From: Enterococcus haemoperoxidus ATCC BAA-382
GTDB taxonomy: Bacteria; Bacillota; Bacilli; Lactobacillales; Enterococcaceae
Length of the DNA stretch: 64,000 bases
Assembly: GCF_000407165.1 (NCBI RefSeq)
Contig: NZ_KE136480.1
Span: 1-64,000, forward strand
Reading direction: 5' to 3'
Below, one piece after another: positions 55,771-64,000 of the stretch. The notes beneath the pieces were generated by a model that did not search any database, was not told where the DNA came from, and saw only the letters and a program-made list of their open reading frames with translations. Position 1 is the first letter of the stretch. Every line of letters begins with the position of its first letter. A program made the translations under genes and the position numbers.

Positions 55771-56745
55771 ATGGATACACAAATTCGCGGAATTCATCAT
55801 GTCACAGCAATGACATCAAGTGCAGAAAAAATCTATCGTTTTTTTACAGATACTTTAGGATTACGTTTGATCAAAAAGACAGTCAATCAAGATGATATCC
55901 AAACTTATCACCTATTTTTTGCTGACGATCTTGGATCTGCTGGTACTGATATGACCTTTTTCGATTTCCCTGGGATTCCTAAAGGAAGCAAAGGGACAAA
56001 TGCTATTTCTCGTACCTCTTTTCGTGTTAAAAACGATGCTTCTTTAGCTTATTGGGTTGATCGTTTTAACGAACATAAAATCAATCACGGAGAAATTAAA
56101 GAACGTTTTGGCAAAAAATATATCGAATTTGAAGATTTTGACAAACAGCAATATCAATTGATATCAGATGAAAAGAATCAAGGTGTAGCTAGTGGAACTC
56201 CCTGGAAAAAAACAGACGTTCCAGCAGAACATGCTTTGATTGGACTAGGTCCAGTCTTTGTCACTGTAGCAGATTTTGAACATATGCAACGAGTTTTAGT
56301 TGGAGTGTTAGGCTTTAAGCTAGTCGATGCTGAAGGAAGTTTCCACTTATTTGAAGTAGGTGAAGGTGGTAATGGTGCAAGTATTATTGTTGAACACCGA
56401 ACTGACCTTCCAGATGCACAAGAAGGTTTTGGAAATGTTCATCATTTAGCCCTTCGCATAGCAGATCAAGAATCGTTGCGTTTTTGGATTGATAAAATCA
56501 ATCAACTTCAATTCCCTAACTCTGGTTTTGTTGAACGTTTTTATTTCAAATCTGATTATTTCAGAGCTGCTCCTCATATTTTGTTTGAATTGGCCACTGA
56601 CGGACCTGGTTTCTTGGAAGATGAAACATATGAAGCTGCAGGAGAAAAATTGTCTTTACCACCATTTTTAGAAGGAAAAAGAAAAGAAATCGAAGAATTT
56701 GTTCGTCCTTTTGACACGTCAGATGCAAATAAAGCACGTTCATAA
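55771..56745 (+). CDS. Ring-cleaving dioxygenase / glyoxalase family (MhqA/MhqO-like)
   Basis: The 324-residue protein has two glyoxalase/bleomycin-resistance units: about 1-150 (IRGIHHVTAMTSSAEKIYRF) and 155-300 (FGNVHHLALRI), with His and Glu metal ligands. It resembles MhqA/MhqO-type extradiol dioxygenases that detoxify quinones. TTTGGAGG precedes the ATG. The flavin reductase gene starts 19 bp after its stop, and the pair suits quinone or aromatic stress. The substrate is inferred. Confidence 0.85.
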   Translation: MDTQIRGIHHVTAMTSSAEKIYRFFTDTLGLRLIKKTVNQDDIQTYHLFFADDLGSAGTDMTFFDFPGIPKGSKGTNAISRTSFRVKNDASLAYWVDRFNEHKINHGEIKERFGKKYIEFEDFDKQQYQLISDEKNQGVASGTPWKKTDVPAEHALIGLGPVFVTVADFEHMQRVLVGVLGFKLVDAEGSFHLFEVGEGGNGASIIVEHRTDLPDAQEGFGNVHHLALRIADQESLRFWIDKINQLQFPNSGFVERFYFKSDYFRAAPHILFELATDGPGFLEDETYEAAGEKLSLPPFLEGKRKEIEEFVRPFDTSDANKARS

Positions 56746-56764
56746 CAAAGAAATGGAGACACAT

Positions 56765-57385
56765 ATGCTGCATTATCCGACTAAATATCTATCGTCAAAA
56801 CAAGCCTATAAATTTCTATCTGGCAGTATCATCCCACGCCCTATTGCGTGGGTGACAACGCTGAATCAAGAACACGAAACTATAAATGCTGCACCGTTCA
56901 GCTTTTTTAATGCGGCGGCCTCTGAAATTCCATTAGTCACCTTATCGATACTCAGACGAAATGGAGAAATAAAAGATACTGCTCGAAACATTATAGAAAC
57001 AAATGAACTCGTGATCCATTTAGTCAATGACCAAGTCGTTGAATCGATGAATCAAACAGCGGCCTCTTTAAAATCAGACCAAAGTGAAATCATCCTCAAT
57101 AAAATTGAAACAACCGTTAGTAAATCTGTGACTGTTCCTGGAATTAAGGCTGCGCCTATTCGGATGGAAGGGCGACTACATCAATATGTTCCAGTAAAAA
57201 ATCATGAAGATCAGATCATTACAGATTTATTTATTGTTGAAATAACCGATTTTTATTTTGATGAAGCCATATTTGATCAGAAAAATGAATACATTTTACC
57301 TGAAACATTCAATCCGATTGCACGTTTAGCTGGTAATACGTATGCTCATATTCGTGACTTGTTTGATTTAAAAAGACCCGATTAA
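56765..57385 (+). CDS. Flavin reductase family protein (FMN-binding split barrel)
   Basis: This 206-residue protein has the flavin reductase-like pattern (LSSKQAYKFLSGSIIPRPIA, ETINAAPFSFFNAAASEIP, DTARNIIETNELVIHLV). It binds FMN and reduces it with NAD(P)H or acts on a partner. ATG at 56765 has GGAG 6 bases upstream, so the longer frame overlapping the dioxygenase is rejected. Co-transcribed with the dioxygenase. Confidence 0.85.
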   Translation: MLHYPTKYLSSKQAYKFLSGSIIPRPIAWVTTLNQEHETINAAPFSFFNAAASEIPLVTLSILRRNGEIKDTARNIIETNELVIHLVNDQVVESMNQTAASLKSDQSEIILNKIETTVSKSVTVPGIKAAPIRMEGRLHQYVPVKNHEDQIITDLFIVEITDFYFDEAIFDQKNEYILPETFNPIARLAGNTYAHIRDLFDLKRPD

Positions 57386-57399
57386 AAAAACGAGAGGGA

Positions 57400-57450
57400 T
57401 TTGTAGTGACCCCAAAAAGTTAGACTTTTTAGGGTCACTACAATTTTCCT
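57400..57450. terminator. Terminator after the dioxygenase/flavin reductase pair
   Basis: TTGTAGTGACCC and GGGTCACTACAA form a 12-bp stem, with an inner AAGT/ACTT, followed by TTTTCCTT. Confidence 0.85.
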
Positions 57451-57466
57451 TCTCGTTTTTTTGTCA

Positions 57467-57829
57467 TTATATTGTTCGTTCCGGCCGCAAGTCTACAATT
57501 GGTACATTTCCGTCCAAAATACCACTAGGACTTTTCAACTTAAATACTTGTAAACGAGGATCAACTTCTAACGTCATCTCTTCATCCAAATATCGTTTAG
57601 AGTAATCCTTGATGTAAATACCCCCAATATCTGAATCTACTGTCAAATTAAAATCAGATTTATCCTGGAGCTGATCCAGTAACAACAAGCGAAAGCTAGT
57701 ATCAAGAGAACAAACACCCATTTTAGAATACTTACCCACACCATCATCTAAATCCAAAATAATCACTGCTTTGCTTTCGATATAGGGAGTCAATTTTACT
57801 TGAGCTTCGTCGCTAATTTTCAAATACAT
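57467..57829 (-). CDS. Fe-S biosynthesis-type protein (YqkB-like, HesB fold)
   Basis: This 120-residue protein reads MYLKISDEAQVKLTPYIESK and GICSLDT-type (GVCSLDTSFRLLLL), GGIYIKDYSKRYLDE and a C-terminal IVDLRPERTI. It matches the YqkB branch of the IscA/HesB-like fold. Cluster-binding cysteines are mostly absent (one Cys). Function unknown. GAAAGAGGCGAAGAATT precedes the ATG. Confidence 0.75.
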   Translation of the reverse strand: MYLKISDEAQVKLTPYIESKAVIILDLDDGVGKYSKMGVCSLDTSFRLLLLDQLQDKSDFNLTVDSDIGGIYIKDYSKRYLDEEMTLEVDPRLQVFKLKSPSGILDGNVPIVDLRPERTI

Positions 57830-57924
57830 TAATTCTTCGCCTCTTTCTTACATAATAAATCAACATTCAGTTTATAAATGTTAACGTCCATAAGTAACAG
57901 TACCTACCTAGACTATGTTTTTGC

Positions 57925-58416
57925 CTAGTCTAAACGCGTATAATTTCCAGCAGCAAATTGTTTTGATAACGCCACATAATGCTGGGCATTTTCTTTGTTT
58001 TTCCGAATCTCTTCTCTCGTCAAAGGACGAATCACTTTAGCTGGTCGTCCAAAGGCTAAAACATTTGGCGGAATCTCAGTCCCTTCTGTAACTAAAGAAC
58101 CTGCACCTATCAAACTATTTTTCCCGATTGTTGCATGGTTCAAAACAGTTGAACTCATACCAATCAAAGCTCCATCTTCTACTGTACAACCATGTAGCAT
58201 ACAGTGATGACCAATCGTTACATTTTCGCCGATAATAACAGGTGCATCTTGATCGACATGGATCACTGTGCCATCTTGTACATTACTTCCTGTATTGACG
58301 GTGATTGAATTGTTATCGCCTCTAAGCACAGATTGAAACCAAATACTTGTATCTTTAGCCAACACCACATTACCATAAACATCTGCACTTGCTGCAATGA
58401 AATATTCTTTTGTCAT
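57925..58416 (-). CDS. Gamma-carbonic-anhydrase family protein (YrdA/PaaY type)
   Basis: This 163-residue protein is a left-handed beta-helix of hexapeptide repeats with His metal ligands in VIHVDQDAPVIIGEN and TIGHHCMLHGC. It ends with AFGRPAKVIRPLTREEI. Trimeric zinc protein; activity as carbonic anhydrase is uncertain. The ATG at 58416 has AGAGGTGAGA upstream, and the 56-residue longer frame is rejected. Confidence 0.88.
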   Translation of the reverse strand: MTKEYFIAASADVYGNVVLAKDTSIWFQSVLRGDNNSITVNTGSNVQDGTVIHVDQDAPVIIGENVTIGHHCMLHGCTVEDGALIGMSSTVLNHATIGKNSLIGAGSLVTEGTEIPPNVLAFGRPAKVIRPLTREEIRKNKENAQHYVALSKQFAAGNYTRLD

Positions 58417-58493
58417 ATTTCTCACCTCTTCTATTGCTTTTAGTATAACAAATTTGGCTAAATTACGTAGTGAATAGACTTCTTTATTCCTAT

Positions 58494-58532
58494 AAAAAAG
58501 GAAAGACAACCTCAATCGGTGTCTTTCCTTTT
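58494..58532 (-). terminator. Terminator of efrAB
   Basis: On the minus strand AAAAAGGAAAGACA and TGTCTTTCCTTTTT pair across an 11-nt loop and T's follow. Confidence 0.9.
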
Positions 58533-58534
58533 TA

Positions 58535-60301
58535 TTATTCGTAGTCGCCATCTTCAGCAAACTGGCTATTATATAGTTTTTCATAAAAACCGCCTTGTTC
58601 TAATAGCTCGTTATGCGTTCCTTTTTCAATGATTTCACCTTGGTTCATTACAAGGATCAAGTCTGCTTCACGAATTGTTGATAAACGGTGAGCGATCACA
58701 AAACTCGTGCGCCCTTCCATAACTCGTTCCATTGCTTTTTGAATCAACGCTTCTAAACGGGTGTCGACGGAACTTGTTGCTTCATCTAAAATCAAAATTC
58801 TAGGATCAGAAATCACGGCTCTGGCAATCGTCAATAATTGTTTTTGGCCAAGAGAAACGTTGTCTCCTTCTGAATTGATTTCCATCTCATAACCATCAGG
58901 CATGGTGCGGATAAAATGATCAACATTGGCAGTCTTCGCTGCATCAACTACTTCATAATCGGTCGCATCTAATTTACCAAAACGGATATTGTCCGCAATT
59001 GTTCCTTCGTATAGCCAAGCATCTTGCAAGACCATTCCAAAGACTGAACGTACATCACTTCGATCCATTTTTTTCGTATCGATCCCATCGATTTTGATTG
59101 CCCCATCTGTAACATCATAAAAACGCATCAATAAATTAATCAATGTTGTTTTTCCTGCTCCAGTTGGTCCAACAATTGCGACCGTTTGGCCTGCTTTTAC
59201 TTCAAAGTTCAAGTTTCTGATCAATGGTTTTGCAGGATCATAACTAAAGCTGACATTATCAAACTGAACAGACCCTTGAACATTTTCGGGTAACGGAATA
59301 TCATGTTCATTTAATTCTTCTTCTGGTTCATCTAAAATTTCAAACACACGAGTAGTCGCAGCTGAAGCACTTTGCAATGCCGCTGATAATTGTGTGATAT
59401 TTCCCATCGGCTGACTAATCTGCCAAATGTATTGAATAAATGCTTGCAATTGCCCAACCACGATAGCACCTGTAATCACATAGTAACTACCTAAAACTGC
59501 CATACCAATATACGTTCCATAAGCAGTCATTTGGACAAGTGGTAACATCAATCCTGAAATAAATGTTGCTTTAAAACCAAAGCTATTTAAGTTATGGTTG
59601 ACCTTTTTAAATCCTTGTAACGTTTCTGATTCACGGCCATATAGTTTTAAAACACTAAAACCAGTCATATTTTCTTGCACGTAACCATTTAGATTTCCAA
59701 GAGCATTTTGCATTCCTTGGAAGTATTTTTGTGAAATACCAACGATTGTTTTTGAAATAAATAATGATAAAGGAATCATGATGATCGAAATCAGAGCCAT
59801 CAGCCAATTGATATAAAACATCATCACAACAGCCATTACAATTCCTAAGATAGCTGAAACGATATTGATAAAACTTTGCTGCATCGCATTACTCACGGCA
59901 TCCACATCATTGGTCACGCGAGATAGAATGTTTCCTTGTTGATTTTTATCAAAATAAGAAACGGGTAGACGATTGATTTTTTCATCAATATCTCGACGTA
60001 AATCACGCATTGAATGTTGAACGACTGCTGCCATTAAATATCCTGATAAAAATTGTGCTGCACAGTACCCGATTCCAACAATCAAAATCCAAATCAGGCA
60101 TTGAATAATATAAGCGTAATTCAAGCCATCACCTGCTGCAACATTCTTACTGATCTCTGTGATCGGTAAACCTGAAACATATGGCATCGCCGCATTAAAA
60201 GCCACCGTTAAAACAGTAAAGATGATTACTAAGACAAAGGTTCCTTTATAAGGGTTGATATATCTGCCTAAACGTCTAATAGAAGAGAGTGCGTTTTTCA
60301 T
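58535..60301 (-). CDS. efrB: Multidrug ABC transporter subunit EfrB
   Basis: This 588-residue half-transporter has six membrane helices (about 15-320) and an NBD: Walker A GPTGAGKTTL, Q-loop VLQDAW, signature VSLGQKQL (diverged from LSGGQ), Walker B LILDEATSSVD with a catalytic Glu, and H-loop IAHRL. It pairs with EfrA as a heterodimeric drug exporter. The start overlaps efrA by 4 bases (ATGA). Confidence 0.92.
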   Translation of the reverse strand: MKNALSSIRRLGRYINPYKGTFVLVIIFTVLTVAFNAAMPYVSGLPITEISKNVAAGDGLNYAYIIQCLIWILIVGIGYCAAQFLSGYLMAAVVQHSMRDLRRDIDEKINRLPVSYFDKNQQGNILSRVTNDVDAVSNAMQQSFINIVSAILGIVMAVVMMFYINWLMALISIIMIPLSLFISKTIVGISQKYFQGMQNALGNLNGYVQENMTGFSVLKLYGRESETLQGFKKVNHNLNSFGFKATFISGLMLPLVQMTAYGTYIGMAVLGSYYVITGAIVVGQLQAFIQYIWQISQPMGNITQLSAALQSASAATTRVFEILDEPEEELNEHDIPLPENVQGSVQFDNVSFSYDPAKPLIRNLNFEVKAGQTVAIVGPTGAGKTTLINLLMRFYDVTDGAIKIDGIDTKKMDRSDVRSVFGMVLQDAWLYEGTIADNIRFGKLDATDYEVVDAAKTANVDHFIRTMPDGYEMEINSEGDNVSLGQKQLLTIARAVISDPRILILDEATSSVDTRLEALIQKAMERVMEGRTSFVIAHRLSTIREADLILVMNQGEIIEKGTHNELLEQGGFYEKLYNSQFAEDGDYE

Positions 60302-62028
60302 GCTAATTCCTCCTCTGACAGTTGAGAAGCGGCAATATCATAATAGATAGGGCAATTCTCAAGTAATTCACGATGGGTACCGATACCAACGACATCCCCT
60401 TCATTTAAAACCACGATTTTATCTGCATGCATGATCGTCCCTACACGTTGTGCTACGATCAGAACAGTTGATTCTGTTGTTTCCTTTTTCAAGCGAGCTC
60501 TTAAATTTGCATCGGTTTGATAATCCAATGCTGAGAAGCTATCATCAAATATATAAACTTCAGGACGTCGAATCACAGCTCTAGCAATCGCTAAACGTTG
60601 TTTTTGTCCGCCGGAAAAGTTTGTTCCCCCTTCTGAAAGAAGTTCATCATATCCATCAGGCTTTTGTGAAATAAACTCGGTTGCTTGCGCAATATCAGCA
60701 GCTAATTCCATTTCTTCGATCGTTGCATCTTCTTTACCATATCGCATATTCTCTGCGATCGTTCCTGTAAATAGCAACGCTTTTTGTGGGATATACCCGA
60801 TTTTATTACGCAGTGCACTTAATTTATAATCACGAACATCGATTCCATCAAGTAATACTTCACCTTCTGAAACATCATAAAAACGTGGTATCAGTTGGAT
60901 CAACGTAGATTTCCCACTCCCAGTACTACCGATAAATGCAACGGTTTCCCCAGGAGATGCTGTAAAGCTAACGTTACGAATCACTGGACTTTCTGAATGT
61001 CCAGGGTAAGCAAATGTAACATTTTTAAATTCTAAATAGCCTTTTGTCTTCGTTTCTGTGATACCTGCTTCATTTTCACGAATCACAGGTTCCATATCGA
61101 AGGCCTCTTGAATTCGGCGAGCAGAAACAGCTGCACGAGGATACATCATAAAGACACTAGCAAATAACATAAATGAGAATAGTGCATGGAAAATATATTC
61201 AATAAACGCAATCAAGTCACCAACAAGTAAGCTCCCTTGATCGATTTGAAGTGCACCATTCCAAATAATCAACACCATCACGATATTAAAAAGAAAGAAA
61301 AAGCCTGGTTGTGCTGCCGCCATCAAGCGGAAAAGGCTCTTAGAGCTTTTAGTATAGTCTTCATTGACTTTGCTAAAACGACTTTCTTCAAACTTTTCAT
61401 TTACAAAAGCGCGAATTACTCGCAAACCAGAAAGGTTTTCTCTCAAAATCCCGTTGATTCCATCTAAGTTTTTTTGCTGTTTATTGGATAATGGTTCAGA
61501 TACTTTAGCGATCAATACCACAGCTGCTAAAAGAAACGGTAGTGCCCCTAAAACAAACCAGCCTAAAGAAGGACTTGTTCGCATGACCATATATAAACTG
61601 ACAAAAAACATCATCGGTGTCATAAAGCCTATCCGTAAAATATTCCCCATAAACAACATGATTTGATAGGCATCATTTGTTGTTCTTGTAATCAGTGAAG
61701 ATACACCAATTGTTTCATATTCACGATGGGAGAAAGTCTGTACCTTTTCAAATAGATCATCTCGAATATCACGTACAATATTTGTTGTCATTCTTGCACC
61801 AAAGTACCCTAACATGATATTCATCGCTACGCCAATAACCGTGATTACAATCATCAACAGTCCTTGCTGTTTTACATAATCGTAATCATTGTTTTTGATC
61901 CCAACATCGATCATTCGTGCTAAAATCGTGGGTAAACCTAGTTCTATCAATATAAATCCAAAAACACAAATGAAATCTAAAAACAATAATTTCTTATATC
62001 TCATCGTGTAACGCCACATCAATTTCAA
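60298..62028 (-). CDS. efrA: Multidrug ABC transporter subunit EfrA
   Basis: This 576-residue half-transporter has six membrane helices and an NBD: Walker A GSTGSGKSTL, signature FSGGQKQRL (canonical) and Walker B VYIFDDSFSALD, where the catalytic Glu is Asp. The degenerate Walker B and the diverged EfrB signature belong to the same composite ATP site, the known asymmetry of EfrAB-type exporters. First gene of the operon, with GGAGATGATTG upstream. Confidence 0.93.
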   Translation of the reverse strand: MKLMWRYTMRYKKLLFLDFICVFGFILIELGLPTILARMIDVGIKNNDYDYVKQQGLLMIVITVIGVAMNIMLGYFGARMTTNIVRDIRDDLFEKVQTFSHREYETIGVSSLITRTTNDAYQIMLFMGNILRIGFMTPMMFFVSLYMVMRTSPSLGWFVLGALPFLLAAVVLIAKVSEPLSNKQQKNLDGINGILRENLSGLRVIRAFVNEKFEESRFSKVNEDYTKSSKSLFRLMAAAQPGFFFLFNIVMVLIIWNGALQIDQGSLLVGDLIAFIEYIFHALFSFMLFASVFMMYPRAAVSARRIQEAFDMEPVIRENEAGITETKTKGYLEFKNVTFAYPGHSESPVIRNVSFTASPGETVAFIGSTGSGKSTLIQLIPRFYDVSEGEVLLDGIDVRDYKLSALRNKIGYIPQKALLFTGTIAENMRYGKEDATIEEMELAADIAQATEFISQKPDGYDELLSEGGTNFSGGQKQRLAIARAVIRRPEVYIFDDSFSALDYQTDANLRARLKKETTESTVLIVAQRVGTIMHADKIVVLNEGDVVGIGTHRELLENCPIYYDIAASQLSEEELA

Positions 62029-62222
62029 TCAATCATCTCCTATTCCAATTTTTGACCCAGTACTTTCACTATAGCATAAAACCAATAGCTAGGTAAATTA
62101 TATTTGAATGAAAATCGAACACTTTTCAACTGAATAATAAACTGGACCATTTTTACTATGGTATAATGAAGATTACTTTAATTTTCGCACTAAAATAGAA
62201 TGAAAGTGATGGGATCAACGTA

Positions 62223-62612
62223 ATGAAAAAAATACTGTATATTTCTTTAGGCTGCCTCGCATTTGGCTTGGGTACGTTAGGGATTTTTCTGCCTATTTTA
62301 CCTACGACAATTTTTTATATTTTAACTGCATTTTTCTGGATGCGTAGCTCCGAATATCTGTATACAAAATTTATCGAATCAACCTATTATCAAAAATATA
62401 TTCAAGCGTCTATTCTAGAAAAGAAAATCACTCCTCTCGGTCGAGTAAAACTGTTTTCAACTTTATTTGTAATTTTTGCGATTCCATGTGTCATCGTCCG
62501 CAATCCAATTATGACAACTACTTTAGCTATCATCTTTTTGATACATTTAGTTGGTCTAAATTTATATTTCAATAGAAAGAAAGTCACGCCTTTAAAAGAA
62601 CCAAATGAATAA
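62223..62612 (+). CDS. DUF454 (YbaN) family membrane protein
   Basis: The 129-residue protein has four membrane helices. Near its start it has LGTLGIFLPILPTTIFYILT and FFWMRSSEYLYTKFIESTYY, the YbaN/DUF454 pattern. Function unknown. AATGAAAGTGATGGG is a weak ribosome binding region. Single gene divergent from efrA. Confidence 0.85.
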   Translation: MKKILYISLGCLAFGLGTLGIFLPILPTTIFYILTAFFWMRSSEYLYTKFIESTYYQKYIQASILEKKITPLGRVKLFSTLFVIFAIPCVIVRNPIMTTTLAIIFLIHLVGLNLYFNRKKVTPLKEPNE

Positions 62613-62664
62613 TAAGTTTTTCTTTAAAGTAACAAGTCTGTTTCTATACTTATTCGCTGTTTTG

Positions 62665-62904
62665 TGATAAAATACGATTAATTGTTGTACAACACAACAC
62701 AAGGGACGGTTGAAAGAAAGTACAGTTTCCATAAAACAAGTAAAGTGAAGCAAAGTCGAGGCTTCATTTCATCATCAACGAATGTTTTTGATGTCAATTG
62801 TTTTTAGGGTGGACAGCCACCTCATTTTGTTGTGTTCAAAAATTACAGTAAAAAATATAAAAATAAATAATTAACTGCTTTGGCAGATAAAGGAGAAAAC
62901 ACAT
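62665..62904 (+). promoter_or_regulatory. Promoter and structured leader of rpoY-rnjA
   Basis: An extended -10 (TGATAAAAT, 62665-62673) is the best promoter. A leader of about 225 nt follows. It holds GTTGTACAAC (palindrome, 62683-62692), AACACAACA (62691-62699) facing TGTTGTGTT (62828-62836), a GAAGC/GCTTC hairpin and GGTGGACAGCCACC (62809-62822). The leader may control RNase J expression. Confidence 0.45.
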
Positions 62905-63117
62905 ATGATATATAAAGTTTATTATCAAGAAACAAAAGTAAGAAACCCAAAAAGAGAAGATACAAAATCTATTTATGTTGAAGCAGAAAGTGATGTTATC
63001 GTGCGCCAACAAGTAGAAGAAAATACCCCATATAACATCGAATACATTCAAGCACTTGATGAAAATCACCTAGCTTATGAACAAGAGCACGCGGAATTCT
63101 CTTTAACGGAGTTTTAA
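62905..63117 (+). CDS. rpoY: RNA polymerase epsilon subunit RpoY (DUF1447)
   Basis: This 70-residue protein begins [20 protein letters not shown] and ends [18 protein letters not shown], the pattern of RpoY/YkzG, a small RNA polymerase subunit of Firmicutes. It lies directly before RNase J, as in Bacillus. AAAGGAGAAA precedes the ATG; the rnjA start comes one base after its stop. Confidence 0.92.
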   Translation: MIYKVYYQETKVRNPKREDTKSIYVEAESDVIVRQQVEENTPYNIEYIQALDENHLAYEQEHAEFSLTEF

Positions 63118-63118
63118 T

Positions 63119-64000
63119 ATGAAAGTAAATATAAAAAACAATGAAACCGGCGTTTTTGCAATAGGCGGTTTGGGCGAGATCGGAAAAAACACTTATGGGG
63201 TTCAATTTCAAGATGAAATCATCATTATTGACGCTGGAATCAAGTTTCCAGAAGATGATTTACTTGGGATCGACTATGTTATTCCCGATTACAGCTATAT
63301 CGTCCAAAATCTGCATAAAGTTAAAGCGTTAGTTATCACTCATGGACATGAGGATCATATTGGTGGTGTCCCTTATTTATTGCGTCAAGCAAATATACCA
63401 ATTTACGCTGGTCCGCTAGCCTTAGCTTTGATCACCAATAAATTGGATGAACATGGTTTATTACGTGATGCTGAGATGCATGAAATCAATGAAGATACTG
63501 TGATTCGCTTCCGTAAAACAGCGATTAGCTTTTTTAGAACGACCCATAGTATCCCTGATGCTTTAGGTGTAGTCGTTAAAACACCCTCCGGTAATATTGT
63601 TGCAACAGGAGATTTCAAGTTTGACTTTACACCAGTTGGTGAACCTGCAAACTTGCACCGTATGGCAAAACTAGGTGAAGAAGGTGTCTTATGTCTGCTT
63701 TCTGATAGTACAAATGCGGAAATTCCAACTTTTACTAAATCAGAGAAAACGATTGGCTCTTCTATTTTAAAGATTTTTGAAAAGATTGAAGGAAGAATTA
63801 TCTTTGCTAGTTTTGCTTCAAATATTTTCCGTCTCCAACAAGCCGCAGATGCTGCCGTTGCAACGGGACGTAAGATTGCAGTATTTGGTCGTAGTATGGA
63901 AAATGCAATCGTTAACGGCGAACATTTAGGATATATCAATGTACCCAAAGGAACGTTTGTAGATGCGAGCGAGCTGAATCAACTTCCTGCTGGCGAAACA
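63119..64000 (+). CDS. rnjA: Ribonuclease J, N-terminal part (runs off the window)
   Basis: From ATG at 63119 the frame is open to the window end (294 codons). It has the metallo-beta-lactamase start [18 protein letters not shown], the zinc site [15 protein letters not shown], the [12 protein letters not shown] Asp and the [17 protein letters not shown] beta-CASP start. It is a 5'-3' exo- and endoribonuclease for mRNA decay. The C-terminal domain is outside the window. Confidence 0.95.
   Translation, partial: MKVNIKNNETGVFAIGGLGEIGKNTYGVQFQDEIIIIDAGIKFPEDDLLGIDYVIPDYSYIVQNLHKVKALVITHGHEDHIGGVPYLLRQANIPIYAGPLALALITNKLDEHGLLRDAEMHEINEDTVIRFRKTAISFFRTTHSIPDALGVVVKTPSGNIVATGDFKFDFTPVGEPANLHRMAKLGEEGVLCLLSDSTNAEIPTFTKSEKTIGSSILKIFEKIEGRIIFASFASNIFRLQQAADAAVATGRKIAVFGRSMENAIVNGEHLGYINVPKGTFVDASELNQLPAGET

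Noticed and set aside
63403-63948. 181-codon minus-strand frame
   Set aside because: Antisense shadow of the RNase J gene, which is clear on the plus strand.

Overview
The window is low-GC Firmicutes DNA and fits the genus Enterococcus. The reasons are the rRNA/tRNA-Ala arrangement, the liaF-liaS-liaR, greA, mltG and efrA-efrB gene set, an rpoY-rnjA pair and the nrdHIEF and feo operons. It does not look like E. faecalis itself: it carries an ispG gene, an unfamiliar exopolysaccharide (EPS) locus and a tRNA-Lys island. Genus is inferred from gene content and order; no database search was run.

Layout. (1) 1-3240: the 5' end of a 23S rRNA gene, tRNA-Ala and a full 16S rRNA gene, all on the minus strand. 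They are driven by a stack of four promoter-like sites, two of them in a duplicated unit. (2) 3245-8950: housekeeping genes (GNAT, an S1 protein, PatB/MalY, cyclophilin, ferredoxin-NADP reductase, a YuzB-like protein, PgpA). (3) 8951-10641: a large gap holding a strong candidate small RNA on the minus strand, then a lipoprotein. (4) 10738-13594: a decayed mobile element bounded by a 124-bp duplication of the 3' end of tRNA-Lys. It keeps an integrase remnant whose catalytic Arg codon has become a stop. It carries a staphopain-like (C47) secreted cysteine protease overlapping a small membrane-anchored partner. (5) 13706-16700: feoA-feoB and a small Cys-rich FeoB-associated protein under a Fur-like box. 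(6) 16770-20888: the class Ib ribonucleotide reductase operon nrdHIEF with NrdR-like boxes. (7) 20939-24615: DUF92, MgtC, NagB and LCP proteins. (8) 24754-36436: a minus-strand EPS/capsule locus, very AT-rich in the middle. It has regulators (Wzz-like, BY-kinase, PHP phosphatase), a priming transferase, an Alg14/Alg13-like pair, GT8, a frameshifted acetyltransferase, a Wzy-like polymerase, GT4, a Wzx-like flippase, an acyltransferase and a UDP-sugar dehydrogenase. (9) 36591-45406: an unknown membrane coiled-coil protein, DapF, SodA, DUF1189, IspG, a D-2-hydroxyacid dehydrogenase, a GtrB-like transferase and an Mga-family regulator. (10) 45512-64000: an envelope-stress and housekeeping block (KtrA, LiaFSR, GreA, MltG, NADH oxidase, SPFH protein, glyoxalase/flavin reductase pair, gamma carbonic anhydrase, EfrAB, RpoY and the start of RNase J).

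How the genes work together. The EPS locus reads as a Wzx/Wzy pathway. The priming transferase loads a sugar phosphate on undecaprenyl phosphate, the glycosyltransferases extend it, the flippase and polymerase export and polymerise it, and the Wzz/kinase/phosphatase trio sets chain length. The LCP protein just downstream may attach the polymer to the wall. LiaFSR, MltG, EfrAB and LCP form a cell-envelope theme. Feo and Nrd show classic metal and deoxynucleotide control sites.

The most interesting items are the protease/partner pair inside the tRNA-Lys island, the orphan RNA gene at 9330-9582, ispG in an Enterococcus-like genome, the stacked rrn promoters and a family of interspersed hairpin repeats. 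Start sites were moved from the longest reading frame wherever a ribosome binding site clearly pointed to an internal start.
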